Part shown: positions 33,381 through 46,000 of the stretch, piece after piece
Numbering within the stretch: the stretch's first letter is position 1
How the letters are laid out: each line of letters begins with the position of its first letter
NCBI GenBank assembly: GCA_032622095.1
Contig: CP136067.1
Span: forward strand, 135,595,990-135,659,989
Length of the DNA: 64,000 bases
Source of the DNA: Siphonodentalium dalli
Lineage: Eukaryota > Mollusca > Scaphopoda > Gadilida > Siphonodentaliidae
Direction of reading: 5' to 3'
Position numbers and translations under genes: made by a program
Notes under the pieces: generated by a model
What the model was told of the DNA's origin: nothing
Database searches by the model: none
Seen by the model: the letters and a program-made list of their open reading frames with translations, nothing else

Positions 33381-34013
33381 TCAAAGCTCGATTTTCACAT
33401 TATGTGAAATTTGGACGAATATTATAGTCAGATTTTCACATGAGCCAGACGTGGTAAATAAAATGCATTTGGCCTAATTAGAGGCGTCTTGACCTCTTGA
33501 AGTGCAGTAAGAGCATGGCCGTTTTATTCATAAGCATTTCTTTCATCAGAGGGACATTTTAACCAAATCTTTTATGTGTTGGCGGTATGAATGGAATTGA
33601 AATTCAGTACAGTAGAGGCACATTTTATTCTTTCTTTTGAGGCAACTAACTAACCATTTTGCTGACTTGTATGACCACCATGAAAGGTTTGAAATTAATA
33701 TGTAGTGACGAAAACAAAGGGTGGGTAAATATTTAAGGCTTTATTAGAGGGAGACCTGCTGTGTCTATGTCTCCAAGAACAACATGCCGCTCCTGTCTGA
33801 AGAACGTCCGGAAATGGAGTGGGATATGACTAACTGATTGTGAGGCCGATCTCAATGGATTTGTGATGAATATATGAACTGCAGAGTCGAGAACAAATAA
33901 ATAGCAGGTAAGTTGATTGTGTTTCAAAATAATTTTATTTTAGAATTTTTAGTTTGATTGCTTACAACATTATTCTTTTATTAAGGATCAGAGGACCTCA
34001 TATTCAATTCTTA
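33381..34013. other. Intergenic with a direct repeat
   Basis: GTAAGTTGATTGTGTTTCAA at 33908 recurs, diverged, at 34508. GATCAGAGGACCTCA at 33985 is mirrored by TGAGGTCCCCTGATC at 34365. MITE-A 34014-34226 lies between these arms. No exon. Confidence 0.5.
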
Positions 34014-34226
34014 CAATAATTCCCTAATTAATCGACTCCATAACCACAGCAGAATTATGGGTAACTATTCAGGATTTAGTCGGAAATATGGCTTGTTGCC
34101 ATTCATCGGAAAGCTCTCCCCGAGAGCTTTCCGATGAATGGCAACAAGCCATATTTCCGACTAAATCCTGAAAAGTTACCCATAATTCTGCTGTGGTTAT
34201 GGAGTCAATTGATTAGGGCATTACTG
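34014..34226. mobile_element. MITE-A full foldback copy
   Basis: CAATAATTCCC to GGGCATTACTG, flanked by TA; nearly perfect arms. Confidence 0.9.
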
Positions 34227-34692
34227 TACCATGAATTGTGTAACTTTGCTTTTACTAGATGTTTTTTTCCCTTTGAAATATGAGGGTCGACCATTCAATT
34301 TTGTCAATGATTTAGTGGTTATGAATAGGTTTGATATCCAATATATAAATTCCACAGGAAAATGTGAGGTCCCCTGATCCTTAAATGTTTCACATTCTGG
34401 GAATAAATATATGTCAATAGATAAACAAATTACTTATAAACACATTGAACTCAATGCATTTTTGATGACTTATTGAACTGAAAAGAATACAAATAAAATA
34501 GTAGCAAGTAAGTTGATAGTGCTTCAAATATAACTTTTAATTTAATTTTTAGTTTGATAACTTACATCACATTTCCTGACTGAATTTCGCATGAGTTTTC
34601 TCTGATCTTTAAAGAGAAATATATTCTTCAGTCCTCAAATATTAATTTTTTTCTCACATTTTTCACATTCTGGAATCCAAAAAGATTCAGTA

Positions 34693-35140
34693 AAGGTACT
34701 CAATCCGATCAGAAGATCCCCATACCATCAAGATAAAATAACAACATTTCTTCAAAATACGCTTTAGTTATCAAAATTGATTTATTGCAACACAATAATG
34801 CTAATCACTCAACTATGGTATCAAATTTCCCAAAACTTGTTATTTATCAACATTTTGTAAAAAAAAATATGGCCTTATTATCACTAAAGTATCCGAAATT
34901 TGACCGTATTACCACTTGATTTGAGAGTTATCCATCATTATTCGCAATTTTGTCCGAGACCCTCCGTTAGACCACGTTTTTCTGGGCCACATATTATATG
35001 CATCTCGAGAAATAACAAACTTCAAAAATTGATATCTGATAACTCTGACATTTGATGGGTGGGTTCCTCGACTCGAATCAAATATTTTTACCTCCGAAAT
35101 AGTAATTTAGGAGCGTCTGATTGGATTGAGTTCCATTAAT
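34693..35140 (+). mobile_element. Family G element
   Basis: Starts AAAGGTACTCAATCCGATC and contains the ATTTGAGAGTTATCC and GACTCGAATCAAATATTTTT blocks. Right end diverged. Confidence 0.65.
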
Positions 35141-35282
35141 ACATGAATTACGTATATATAGGGATTTTATTATCTGTGGAAAGGCTTATTGACGTGATAT
35201 CAATTATCACCCCAAATAGTAAACAAATTGATTACAATCTGTTTACAGTATTGTATGTAATGATGAAGAGCATTCATTGTTA

Positions 35283-35705
35283 AAGATGCATTATCCGACT
35301 ATACACCCCTAAATTACTATTTCTTTGGCTTCGTGGATAAAGAATATTTGATTCGAGTCGAGGAACCCACTCATCAAAGCTCAGATTGATCAGATATCGA
35401 TTTTAGAAATTTGTTATTTCTCGAGATGTGTACTTTTTTATAGCGCGCAAAAAAAGGCGTCAAACCGATGGTCTTGACCAAATTGCGGATGAAGATGGAT
35501 AACTCTAAAATCAAGTGGTAATACGGCCAAATTTCGTTGAACAACATGTTGATAAATAACACATTTTGGAAATTTTATGCCATAGTTGACAGTGGTTAGC
35601 ATTATTTTGTTGCAATGAAGCGATTCTCATAACTAAAGCATATTTTGAAGAATTGTTGTTGTTGTAACTTGATGATATGGGGACCGTCTGATACAGATAA
35701 AAATA
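35283..35705 (-). mobile_element. Family G element, inverted
   Basis: Starts AAAGATGCATTATCCGACTA and runs in the opposite sense to the preceding copy. The pair is 140 bp apart head to head. Confidence 0.65.
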
Positions 35706-35829
35706 CAGATTTTGTATGTACACTATGTTTTAGAGCTTATTTTTTCTAGCGGTTTGTCCAATTTTTTATAGGAGAGTTATGGGATTTAGTTTATCTATTT
35801 TTAACGATTTTGATAGTTCTCGACTGTTA

Positions 35830-36200
35830 GCGTGATAACTCAAACAAACTTGACCAATTTCAACGATATTCGGTGTATGAGTTTAGGATTACCTCTAGAT
35901 GGGAGCTATCAAATTTGAAAGATTTTCGATGAAAAATATGGCCACGGGCAGCCATCTAGGATTTTACTCTTTGCATCACAAACTTCATACTTCATACTAT
36001 TTTTCCAAATTCTGTTCAAAAACATGGCTGCCAGTGGCCATCTTGGATTTTACTCTTTGTATGATTAAATCCTTTAGCACACCTTAAACGTCACATTTCT
36101 CATCCAATTGCCACCAAACTTCATATGGATCTTATGGTGACCTCTAGATGGGAGCCTCCCATTTTTTCTGATATTCATTTAAAAAAAAACATGGCCGACT
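35830..36200. repeat. Family F, truncated copy
   Basis: ATGGCCACGGGCAGCCATCT, ACTCTTTGCATCACAAACTTC and GCTGCCAGTGGCCATCTTGG blocks in F order, two units. Confidence 0.65.
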
Positions 36201-36320
36201 GATCCACTCTTTCGGGAAAAAAATCTTGACAAGCGTTATCTTCCGATGCGCACCCCTTGTTATTTATTAAGCCTTATATTCCATTCTGAAGAACTCACAG
36301 AGTGTTCCATATCACTTTAA

Positions 36321-36575
36321 CCCTTCCATGACTGGAGCTTCCTGAAATTTTGTGAAAACTCTGTGCTAATGCATTCTCTTAAATATGCAAGTCTCCCATA
36401 GGGAGCCTCGCATATGTAAGAGAAAACATTGGCCTAACAATATTTATCTTGACCTTATTAACCAGTGCATTATCTTATATATGTGAGGCTCTCTATGGGA
36501 GACTAACATATATAAGAGAATGCACTGGCACAGGATTTTTAATGCTTCACCAGCGCAGCTCCCATTATGAATGGG
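36321..36575. mobile_element. MITE-D full copy
   Basis: TTAA at 36317-36320 and 36576-36579; ends CCCTTCCATGACTGGAGC and CCCATTATGAATGGG; two hairpins. It lies 224 bp upstream of the first recognised TRPM2-like exon. Confidence 0.83.
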
Positions 36576-36796
36576 TTAAACATGCGGCAATGATTCTGCT
36601 GACAATAGTAACTGCATGTAATTCATTTAGAACGATGTTTTCTGCCTATAAATGGGATATAAAATTTATGAAAATAACTAAATTTGGCATGATTTTTTGG
36701 CTATTCCATTCTGAACAACTCACATAGTTTTCTGCATCACTTTAATGTGTTTGAATGTTATTGGCTGCTATACAATTACTTCATGTTCTTTTACAG

Positions 36797-37011
36797 ACAT
36801 GTCTAGGGTCAATCCGGGTGCTAATTTCTTACATCCCAATGCTGCATCAGACCCGCAAACTCACAGGAGACGTGGGAGTAAGGTCACATCACTTGAGACT
36901 GGCGGTAATTCCCAGAGGCGTGGCAGTATGATGTCGATTGTCTATAATGACCAAGCAAAGGACATCAGTGAAACAGAGACTGGTGCCGGCGGGATGATTC
37001 TTGATGGAACA
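36797..37011 (+). CDS. TRPM2-like: TRPM2-like exon 1, residues 1-71
   Basis: Acceptor TTCTTTTACAG, then AC and ATG at 36799. Donor GTGAGT follows an exact codon end. The peptide is polar (MSRVNPGANFLHP, RRRGSKVTSL) and poorly conserved. The acceptor two bases before ATG implies a 5' non-coding exon upstream or that this is not the true first coding exon; no upstream exon was recognised. Confidence 0.75.
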
Positions 37012-40000
37012 GTGAGTTTTATAATTTATTCCATGCCAATTGACGTGAGACACGTATACAGTAATGCCCTAAATAATCGACTCCTTAACAACAGCAGAAT
37101 TTTGGGTAACTTTTCATGATTTAGTTGGAAATATGGCTTGTTGCCAGAATCATCGGAAAGCTCTCACTGAGAGCTTTCCCATCAATGGCAACAAGCCATA
37201 TTTCCAACTAAATCCTGAAAAATTACCCATAATTCTGCTGTGGTTAAGGAGTCGATTATTTAGGGAATTACTGTAAAGTCAACAGAATCCCAGCCATTGA
37301 ATAAATATTATTGTATACCTCTAGTGGAATACAAGCCAGAACTATTCTTGTTGACGTTGTCGCCAAGAAAGATCATGTGCATTACATCAATGATCTGCTT
37401 TGGGTGATGCCCCGATCATCAATGATTATTCATCAGACTTACAGTAATGCCCTAAATAATTGACTCCTTAACCACAGCAGAATTATGGGTAACTTTTCAG
37501 GATTTAGTCGGAAATATGGCTTGTTGCCATTCATCGGAAAGCTCTCACTGAGAGCTTTCCAATGAATGGCAACAAGCCATATTTCCGACTAAATCCTGAA
37601 AAGTTACCCATAATTCTGCTGTGGTTAAGGAGTCATTATTTAGGGCATTACTGTAAATCATAATAAAGGTAGCGATAGTATCAATGAGGGTGACAGTCAT
37701 GGATTGAACTTATCAGATGCATCGGTATAGAATATAGAATAATAAACAAGGACAATAAGGAATACAGTACACAACTTGCATCATAATCTCAAATCTTTTA
37801 TTGAATTTCTTAGCAGACGGCGCATTGTTACATTTTGCTCGAAGTATGCCATAGCGAAATATATCCATGCACCATCCACAACTCATTTGATAAAAGATTC
37901 TCAATTAAGATGCGCATTGTGTTCTGTCCATATAAAGTATTACCTAAATAATGGACTCCTTCACCACAGCAGAATTATGGGTAATTCTTCAGGATTTAGT
38001 CTGAAATTTGTGTTGGAATCTCTATACAGTCACAGCTTTCTACATAACTAAAAATAGCGCCAGTTTGAAGCATAGGATAATAATTATACAGGCAATATCT
38101 GTCATTGGTAAAGCTATGTATGTGGTGTCATAATGCATGGGTCCCATGAGAAGTTATTTATATCAACACAGAGGTATTTGGTAATAGGAGACACAGGTAT
38201 TTTCTCCAGACCAAGTATTGCTTTGCTATTCAAGTCCGGTTTACCCAGAACTGACAAATAACATGGTTTGTCTGTTTCTGGTTTGTTTGTGCTTGTATAA
38301 CATTATTCCTAAGTAAATATCACATATGTTTGCCACCAAAGAAAGGGTTGGCACCAATAAATATAACTAAATATCTTTGCATTTATGTTTATTGAATGTT
38401 TTGCTCATCAAGTTTCAGATAATAACGTAATTTTCTTCTTTCTTCAGCAAAGAGAGATTCAGTGGATCAGAAATAATATTGTGAAGAGAGAGTGCATGCG
38501 ATACGTTGAGGCATCCAAGGGGTAAGATAAATATTATTGTGAAGAGAGAGTGCTTGAGATACATCAGGGCATCCAAGGGGTAAGATAAATGGTATTGTGA
38601 AGAGAGAGTGCATGAGATATGTCGAGACATCCAAGGGGTAAGATAAATAATATTGTGAAGAGAGAGTATGTTGTAATTTTATTACTAATATGAATCGTAT
38701 GTGACACATAGTGGAGCAACCGCACATACTAGTGCCTCAAATTTTCATTTTATCGGTGACATAATGCTAAGAATATTGCATGTAACTTCAGGCAGTGGTC
38801 CCGATGGAGACGACATGACAAGACTTGTCATGGATTGTGTAATCTTGTCTGGATTCTGGCCCACAAATCCAAAATGATGTAAATGACGTCAGAATCCTTG
38901 TCATGACATCTTCGCTGGTTTTCATTAAGCTAACCAACGAAATTGGTCTAAATGAAACCAATAGGCCTAAATTACATGGGAATTCTTCGTAAGTTGTTAA
39001 GTAGCTAATTTAATTTTCATCGCAATGGTCCATTCCTGATTCCGCATTTTTGGTAATCTCAACACAGTTGCTAACTGGAAGTCACGTGACAATTTTTCCA
39101 AAATCCATACCCGCGATCTGAAAAATCACTGATGGATATAGAAAAAAATATGTGACGACATTCACCTGTGACTAAAGTATAAACAACTATGTGCGCCTGC
39201 AGTGCGCTTGTGGTTGATATGATTTCCAGAATAAAATCAATCATTGCCAAATAAAACTTTACATAGCATAGCATGTGTCTTTCATCTGTATGGAAGAGTT
39301 GCTATCATTGGGTTTAATTTTTGTTTGCCATTTTCTTTTTACAGATCGAATGTGGATGACGCAATTTGTTCCTGCCTATACAAAAAGTCTGAGCACAGTA
39401 CCTACGCCCTCCGGAATCCAAACCCCGAAGACAAATGGACGAAGTCTAGTCACACCAAGACAGAAACAACCGATGCGTTTGGGGAGATAGAGTTCTTAGG
39501 CTATGGCGAACGTACTAGTCGTGTTAGTGTAAACTTATTCGTATATTATTTTGTTAGGTCAACTTGAGTCAAGCTGAGTTATTGCCAATCAAGCCTTGAA
39601 ATAGGGTGTCTGTCATTTGCAGAATGAGGTCCCCAGAGGGTGATTTAGTGATGCTACCCCGCATAGCGGGCTAGCATCACAAAATTCACCCTCTGGTAAC
39701 CTCATTCTGCTGAGGTGTAAGCAGAATGAGGTCCCCAGAGGGTGAATTTGGTGATGCTAGCCCGCTATGTGGGGTAGCATCACTAAATTCACCCTCTGGG
39801 GACCTCATTCTGCAAATGATAGACACCCTATTTCAAGGCTTGTTGCCAATAATGACTTTCCATACATCACCTGATCGATGATGTACTTATATTAACCATT
39901 TGATTCCTTCAGTTTAGTTTAAACATATTTATTAAGCTAAACTCAGCTTAAGGGATCGGAGCACAAGTTACAAAACTTACGGTGGCTCCTCTCCCTACAA

Positions 40001-43000
40001 ATGTTACAAATGATAGAAATACATGCAGAAGATGTCATTTACAGCACAATACAAATACAATCAAAGCAAATGAATTCGGAGAAAAACCATCATCAGTTAT
40101 CCACTGGCGACAGGAAAGGACACATATCCATCTGATTTGTAAGAGCTCCATTCGAGGTTTTAATGTACAATTAAAGGTCATTCTTCAAATCTCTTGGTAG
40201 CTTTGATGTACAACTGTAATTCCTTCAGTTCTAAAAGTTTTTGTTGCAAATTTCCTAAAGAGAGAGATATCATTTATTTACGTGACATGTGTATGCATAA
40301 TATAAAATAGTGAGAACAATATACAATAAACACCCGGCCTATATGTCACGCTTAATATAATATTTTCGCATACGTATAAGGAATATTTTACGAATCGATT
40401 CCTGCTAAATAAAATAAAAATATTTATTCTGATTCGTTGTATATATCTGTTAACCATTACTATAATACGTAGTTATATCTATAAAAAAGTTCTTTCTTTT
40501 GTTGAAAGTGTCAGAGAGGTATTTAGATATTTGTCGTGGGTAAGATATTATTTCGATAAGTGCTTCATTATACTTTCCTTCGGATACCAATTCAGAAATT
40601 CTTTTAGGTAGTGCTTTTAAGAGGGATATAGTTTACTCCTCAAACCTTCCAGACACCTAAAGGCTGCATATATGCCTCGATGACTCTGACATTTGAACAA
40701 GCCTTGAAATAGGGTGTCTGTCATTTGCAGAATGAGGTCCCCAGAGGGTGAATTTAGTGATGCTACCCCGCATAGCGGGTTAGCATCACCAATTTCACCC
40801 TCTGGGGACCTCATTCTGCTTACACCTCAGCAGAATGAGGTTCCCAGAGGGTGAATTTGGTGATGCTAGCCTGCTATGCGGGGTAGCATCACTAAATTCA
40901 CCCTCTGGGGACCTCATTCTGCAAATGACAGACACACTATTTCAAGGCTTGCATTTGAAACACTTCAATTCTTGCCTCTAAATAGGTACTTACCAATTTC
41001 CTACTTTCTGCTTTGATATGCTTCTGCATTTAGCCTTTTAATTTTTTAGTATGCGCGTGTAGATGTTGATACCAGCTCACAGAAATCACTCGATCTCATG
41101 CTGAATGCCTGGGGTCTGTCCAAACCAAACCTGTTGATATCCGTCACTGGAGGAGCGAAAAACTTTCATATAAAGCAACGATTGAAGACCATACTGAACC
41201 GAGGATTAATGAAAGCAGCCCAAAGCACAGGTACACATATCTCTAGTTTTCATGAATGTAACTGAGAAAGCATAGGTACAGCATCCAAGGCTCAAAATAA
41301 GTGGCCGGTCAAGGTCATGAAAAATAGCTTATGTCCAGTGCACTTCTGTATCTGTCGGACATTTTGTCCAATGCAAATTTTTAAACAATCTGTATCTGTT
41401 TGGGTACGTCCAAGGAGTCACTACTGACCAAATAGGACATTGAAGTAAAATATAATTTCAGATCAATTCAGAGTGAATATAATTATGTCGATTGTTTTTG
41501 AACTTTTCAAGAAAAAAATAACATGGGTTTTTTCCCAGGTGGCTCACTAAAATGTGCGCATCATTGATGAATAATAAGTCGATTGGAAATTTAAATACTG
41601 TCTCATACAGTACATTTGAAAATTGGACAGGCACCACTTTGAAATGACCAACACCATTTGGTGCCTGTCATTTTGACATCTTGACAGCATCAGATACTTC
41701 TAGTTGAGATATTACATGAGAAACATGTAGTGGAACTTTTAACCCATTCATGACTGAATTTTTGCGAAAAACCTGTTCCAGTGCATTCTCTTATATATTT
41801 GAGTCTCACATAGGGAGCCCCGCATATGTAAGAGAATACATTGGCCTAACATTATTTACCTTGACCTTGTAAGCCAGTAAATTCTCTTATATATGCGAGG
41901 CTCCCAATGGTATTAAAACTAGCAATATATAAGATAATACACTGGCACAGGATCTTTAATGCTGCACCAGTGCAGCTCCTGTCATGAAAGGGTTAAGATT
42001 TTGAGAGATCTTGTGCAGGTAACCAAAATATTTCCTGTATAGATTTGTGAGAGATCAGCTCTCCAAACTGTTGATAAATTAAGAAATATACTTAATATAA
42101 GTAATTCTGCCAAAATGGAACTAAACTTTATAGCAAAATTTGGTTGACACATCATAAGTACAAATGTATAAGAGATGAGTGTGAATCACAGTGAATGGGG
42201 CAATCAGATTTATTTAAAATTTAAATTTACTAACTTTATGACATCTCAAAAGAAAATTAAAGCCACATGGCGGTTTGCTTTGAATTTTTGACCATATATG
42301 TCCCAGAAAGATGCATTGAAGTCATAAAAAATACAACTTCAAACACAATGTACTGGCCCTTTGTATGGTGCCATTTGTATTCATCACAATTTTGGAAACA
42401 GAAATTTGTGGAACAGGTGTATTGCGTTATATTAAAGACATATTATGGACTTGTCCAGATGCGTGAAATTGATAAGTTATTACTCAGGCGCAATGCATTC
42501 TATTAACATCGCCAAAAATTTCTAAGAAATCAACCATACCACTCCATAGAAAACATTGTCTGAACCACGCTCAATTGCAGATATTTACATCTTGATTCGG
42601 AACACAATTATCAGCGATAAACCAACACAAATTATTTCGCCATCGAGAGTCATTGCATTTAATTAATATATAATTATGTAGTACCATAAACATTAAGAGC
42701 AATGACAGATCAAGATTTTCTTCCCATGGTTTACATGCAGTTTCAGAAATATTTTTTACGTGACAGCTGACTGAATAAATTTAACTAATACAAACGAAAC
42801 AATCTCAGATTTATCGAAAAATAAATATAACAAACAAAGCACATATTTTCAACACTAGATCAACAAATTTGTTAATATAATGCTGAAAATATGTGTTTTA
42901 TTTCTTATATTTGTTTTTCGGGAATCTTCTGTATATGTTTGTTTTGAAATACCTCTTATAAAATTATGTATACTTAATTTTGTGGTTTGAATGAGCCATG

Positions 43001-46000
43001 TCCGTTTAACATCTGTTCTCATATTCCTACGTACTATGACTATGCCGACTAGAAAGAAATTTCTGCACTAGTCAACAGGAATTTCTGGTTATTCAAAAAT
43101 GATTGATGGTTCTTGGCCAATGAGAATTGCTGGAAAAACTCCTGTCTGAAATAAAATTTAGATTGATCATCGAATGCTGTTCGTCTATTTTTAGGAGCTT
43201 GGATTACGAGTGGTGGTACGTATGCTGGTGTGATGAAACATGTTGGAGAGGCTGTCAGAGACCATGCTCTTACATGTGGTGGGCTGAGTAAGGTCATCCT
43301 TGTCGGCATTGCATCATGGGGCGTCGTCCAAGACAAGCATCTGCTGGTCAACGATGAGGTAATAGCCCTTAATTATATTGACAGAATGCAATGCTTATTT
43401 GAGTCGAGTTATATTTATCAAATGAGTTGATGATTACATACTGATAACAAATTTGATGCATTATCCATCGAAAAAGACAAATATCTGTTTTAAATAGGGA
43501 TCTGCGAATCAGCAGTCCTTCCCAGGAGATGGGAGTGATTGCTCTCGCACCTGTACGCACTCGTAATTTTCAAATCACGGGTGCTAAAATTCGCACCCAT
43601 CCATCATCTCAAAATACTAATGGAGACTGTAATTGTTGGTTCAATAGTGAACTATTTGAAGGTTTATTTAGATCCTTTACCATCTCAGTTCAACTATGGC
43701 ATATTAAAGTGTAACTAGACATAGGTCTATTCCACAATGACTTTTTGTTTGAAAAAAACACAACTTACAATTATAGTATGGGTGCAATATTACACCCATC
43801 TTCTGAATTACGGGAGCAAATAAATGCTCTCGCTGTGTTTTCCTCGTGGGAAGGACTGAATCGGGGATTTTCCTGATATCCACATCGAATCGAAACTCGA
43901 ATCGAATCAGCTATTGATTGACATTCTTTACTAGTGTTTATTTTGGAGTGTCATGACAAAAACTGAAAAATTCACTAGATACTATATAACAATGTTAATA
44001 CATGTATACATAAACATCCGTTGGAACTTGTGTTCTTTTTTTTTTAGGAAAATCATGTCATAGGCAATTAAGTCACTCTCAGTCTCATGGATGGTTTGCT
44101 ACTTTGCATTGAATTTCTATCTAGCTGTCTCATGGCGAACATAACACAATAATTGACAGTAAGACACTTACATATAGTTCAATCAACGTATCACAAACCC
44201 CATGGAATGGAAGTCACTTGTCTACATTATTTAATAAAGATAATAAAGATTTGACACACTTGGACACATATGGGTACACCGTTCAGCTATATAATTGTTG
44301 TGGTCCGATAGTCTGATTGAATTGTATTTAAGTGTCTTACTGGCAATTCTTGTGTTATGTTTGCCATGAGACAGTTAAATAGAAACTCAATGCAATATAT
44401 ACCAAACCCTACATGAGACTGAGAGTGATTTGCCTATGTCATGATTTTCCTAAAACAAAACACAAGTTCCAACGGATGTTTATGAAGATTAAGATAGTTA
44501 TATAGTATCTAGTGAAGGAATTCTGCCGGCAGCGTTGCAGAAAACTGTTCGCACATAATGACGTCCATTTACGAACGTACTACTACTAGACCGATTGTTC
44601 TAAGGTTTCTGTTCATTCATATAATCTGAATTGAATATCTGAAGTTCTAAACATACGGTAATCAATTGAGTAGCGTATCTAGCGATCACTCACCGTGTAG
44701 ACAATTTATATAGTGTCGACACAGATTACAAATATATGCGGCGATTGATCACCGTCACGGGTTGCGATCGAAGCACATAATTTGCATAATGCACATCTAT
44801 TCTGAATGGCATACATTCAAAATTACCTACATTGGCCAAATTGACAACCTTGTGCTTCAATTTTTGTGATTTCAGGTCATTTGGCATGTGTTATCTGGAC
44901 GCAAAAAAACTAGAATACCCCAAAGTAACACTGATTTCGAAAATATCCGAATCAGTGGACCGATTCGGTGTCGATCTCGAATCAGGTGACCGATATCGAC
45001 ATCGAATCGAATCTCGAATATTCGCAGGTCCCTAGTTTTAAATCAAAGATATTCAATATGAATTTACTAACATTTTGGTTTCTGACCAATAACTCGAGTT
45101 TGGGTTATTTTATCATAACTGAGGTTGTTATGTGGGTTTCTCTACCCAAATTTCTCATCAAATTCAGATATGGGTTCAGGCCAATGATGTTTTCATGAGT
45201 TATAGCCCTTTTTTTTCGACTTGGAATTTGAATGATTTTATAACATTTTTTATTTTGACAATGAATTCAGATTGGGTAATTGCCCAGAACTAAAGTGCCA
45301 GAAGGTATAGCCTCAGCCATACGTATAGGTCAGGTTCAAATATAGGTTCGACCCATGATTTTTACTTCAGTAATATCCTTTTTCTACTTAGAATTTAATT
45401 TTATAACAATTTTATGGGCAAACTTTGGGCGTATTCAGTCGTGCCCTAGCAGCTAGTGCTCTTGTTATATTAATGTCTCTGTTTGGCAGTGCAAAGGAAT
45501 GTGGCCCACACAGTACAGAATCGGTAAAGTACAGAAGCCTAATGAGAGCTTTCTGGATCCCAACCATACCCACTTCATCCTAGTCGACAATGGTACGCAG
45601 CATAAATTTGGCGTAGAGATTGGACTCAGAACGGCATTAGAGAGTGCTGTCGCTCAAATGAAAACAGACACTGGAAGTGGTATGTATCTATTAGTATTAG
45701 ACATAATTTTTTTCCGACATATAAACCGCAAATAAAAATATTGCATGCTCAGGGTTTCGGGACCATGCGCGTCGGCCTGAGAAACAGGAAATTGACTATT
45801 TGTGGCCTTACTGTTGTGTGAAAAGTTGAGTGGAGATGCACTTTTATTGATAGCTTGAACATGAACACAGCAGATTTGGTGGTGTACAGGCGTAATAATA
45901 AATAATAAATAATAATAAATATAAACAGTTTTGTATAGTGTAAAATCTACCGAAGTGCTCTAAAACACTTGACATGTTAAACATAAAATACAATTGCAAA

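Larger units (their letters stand above)
37012..38447. other. Intron 1: two full A elements and one partial
   Basis: Carries MITE-A copies at 37059-37273 and 37442-37653 and a partial one at about 37935-38010. The rest is unremarkable. Confidence 0.7.
43495..45034. mobile_element. hAT-like element, 1540 bp, in TRPM2-like intron 5
   Basis: Inverted ends TAGGGATCTGCGAAT and ATTCGCAGGTCCCTA (one mismatch), flanked by a perfect 8-bp duplication GTTTTAAA at 43487-43494 and 45035-45042. CGAATCGAAT-type subterminal repeats lie inside both ends. No transposase frame. The interior holds two further foldbacks, so it is composite. Confidence 0.9.

Noticed and set aside
39982-40200. 72-codon frame with CRRC cysteines
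   Set aside because: Considered as a zinc-finger or retroelement remnant, but two cysteines alone are insufficient and the region matches an old dispersed repeat.
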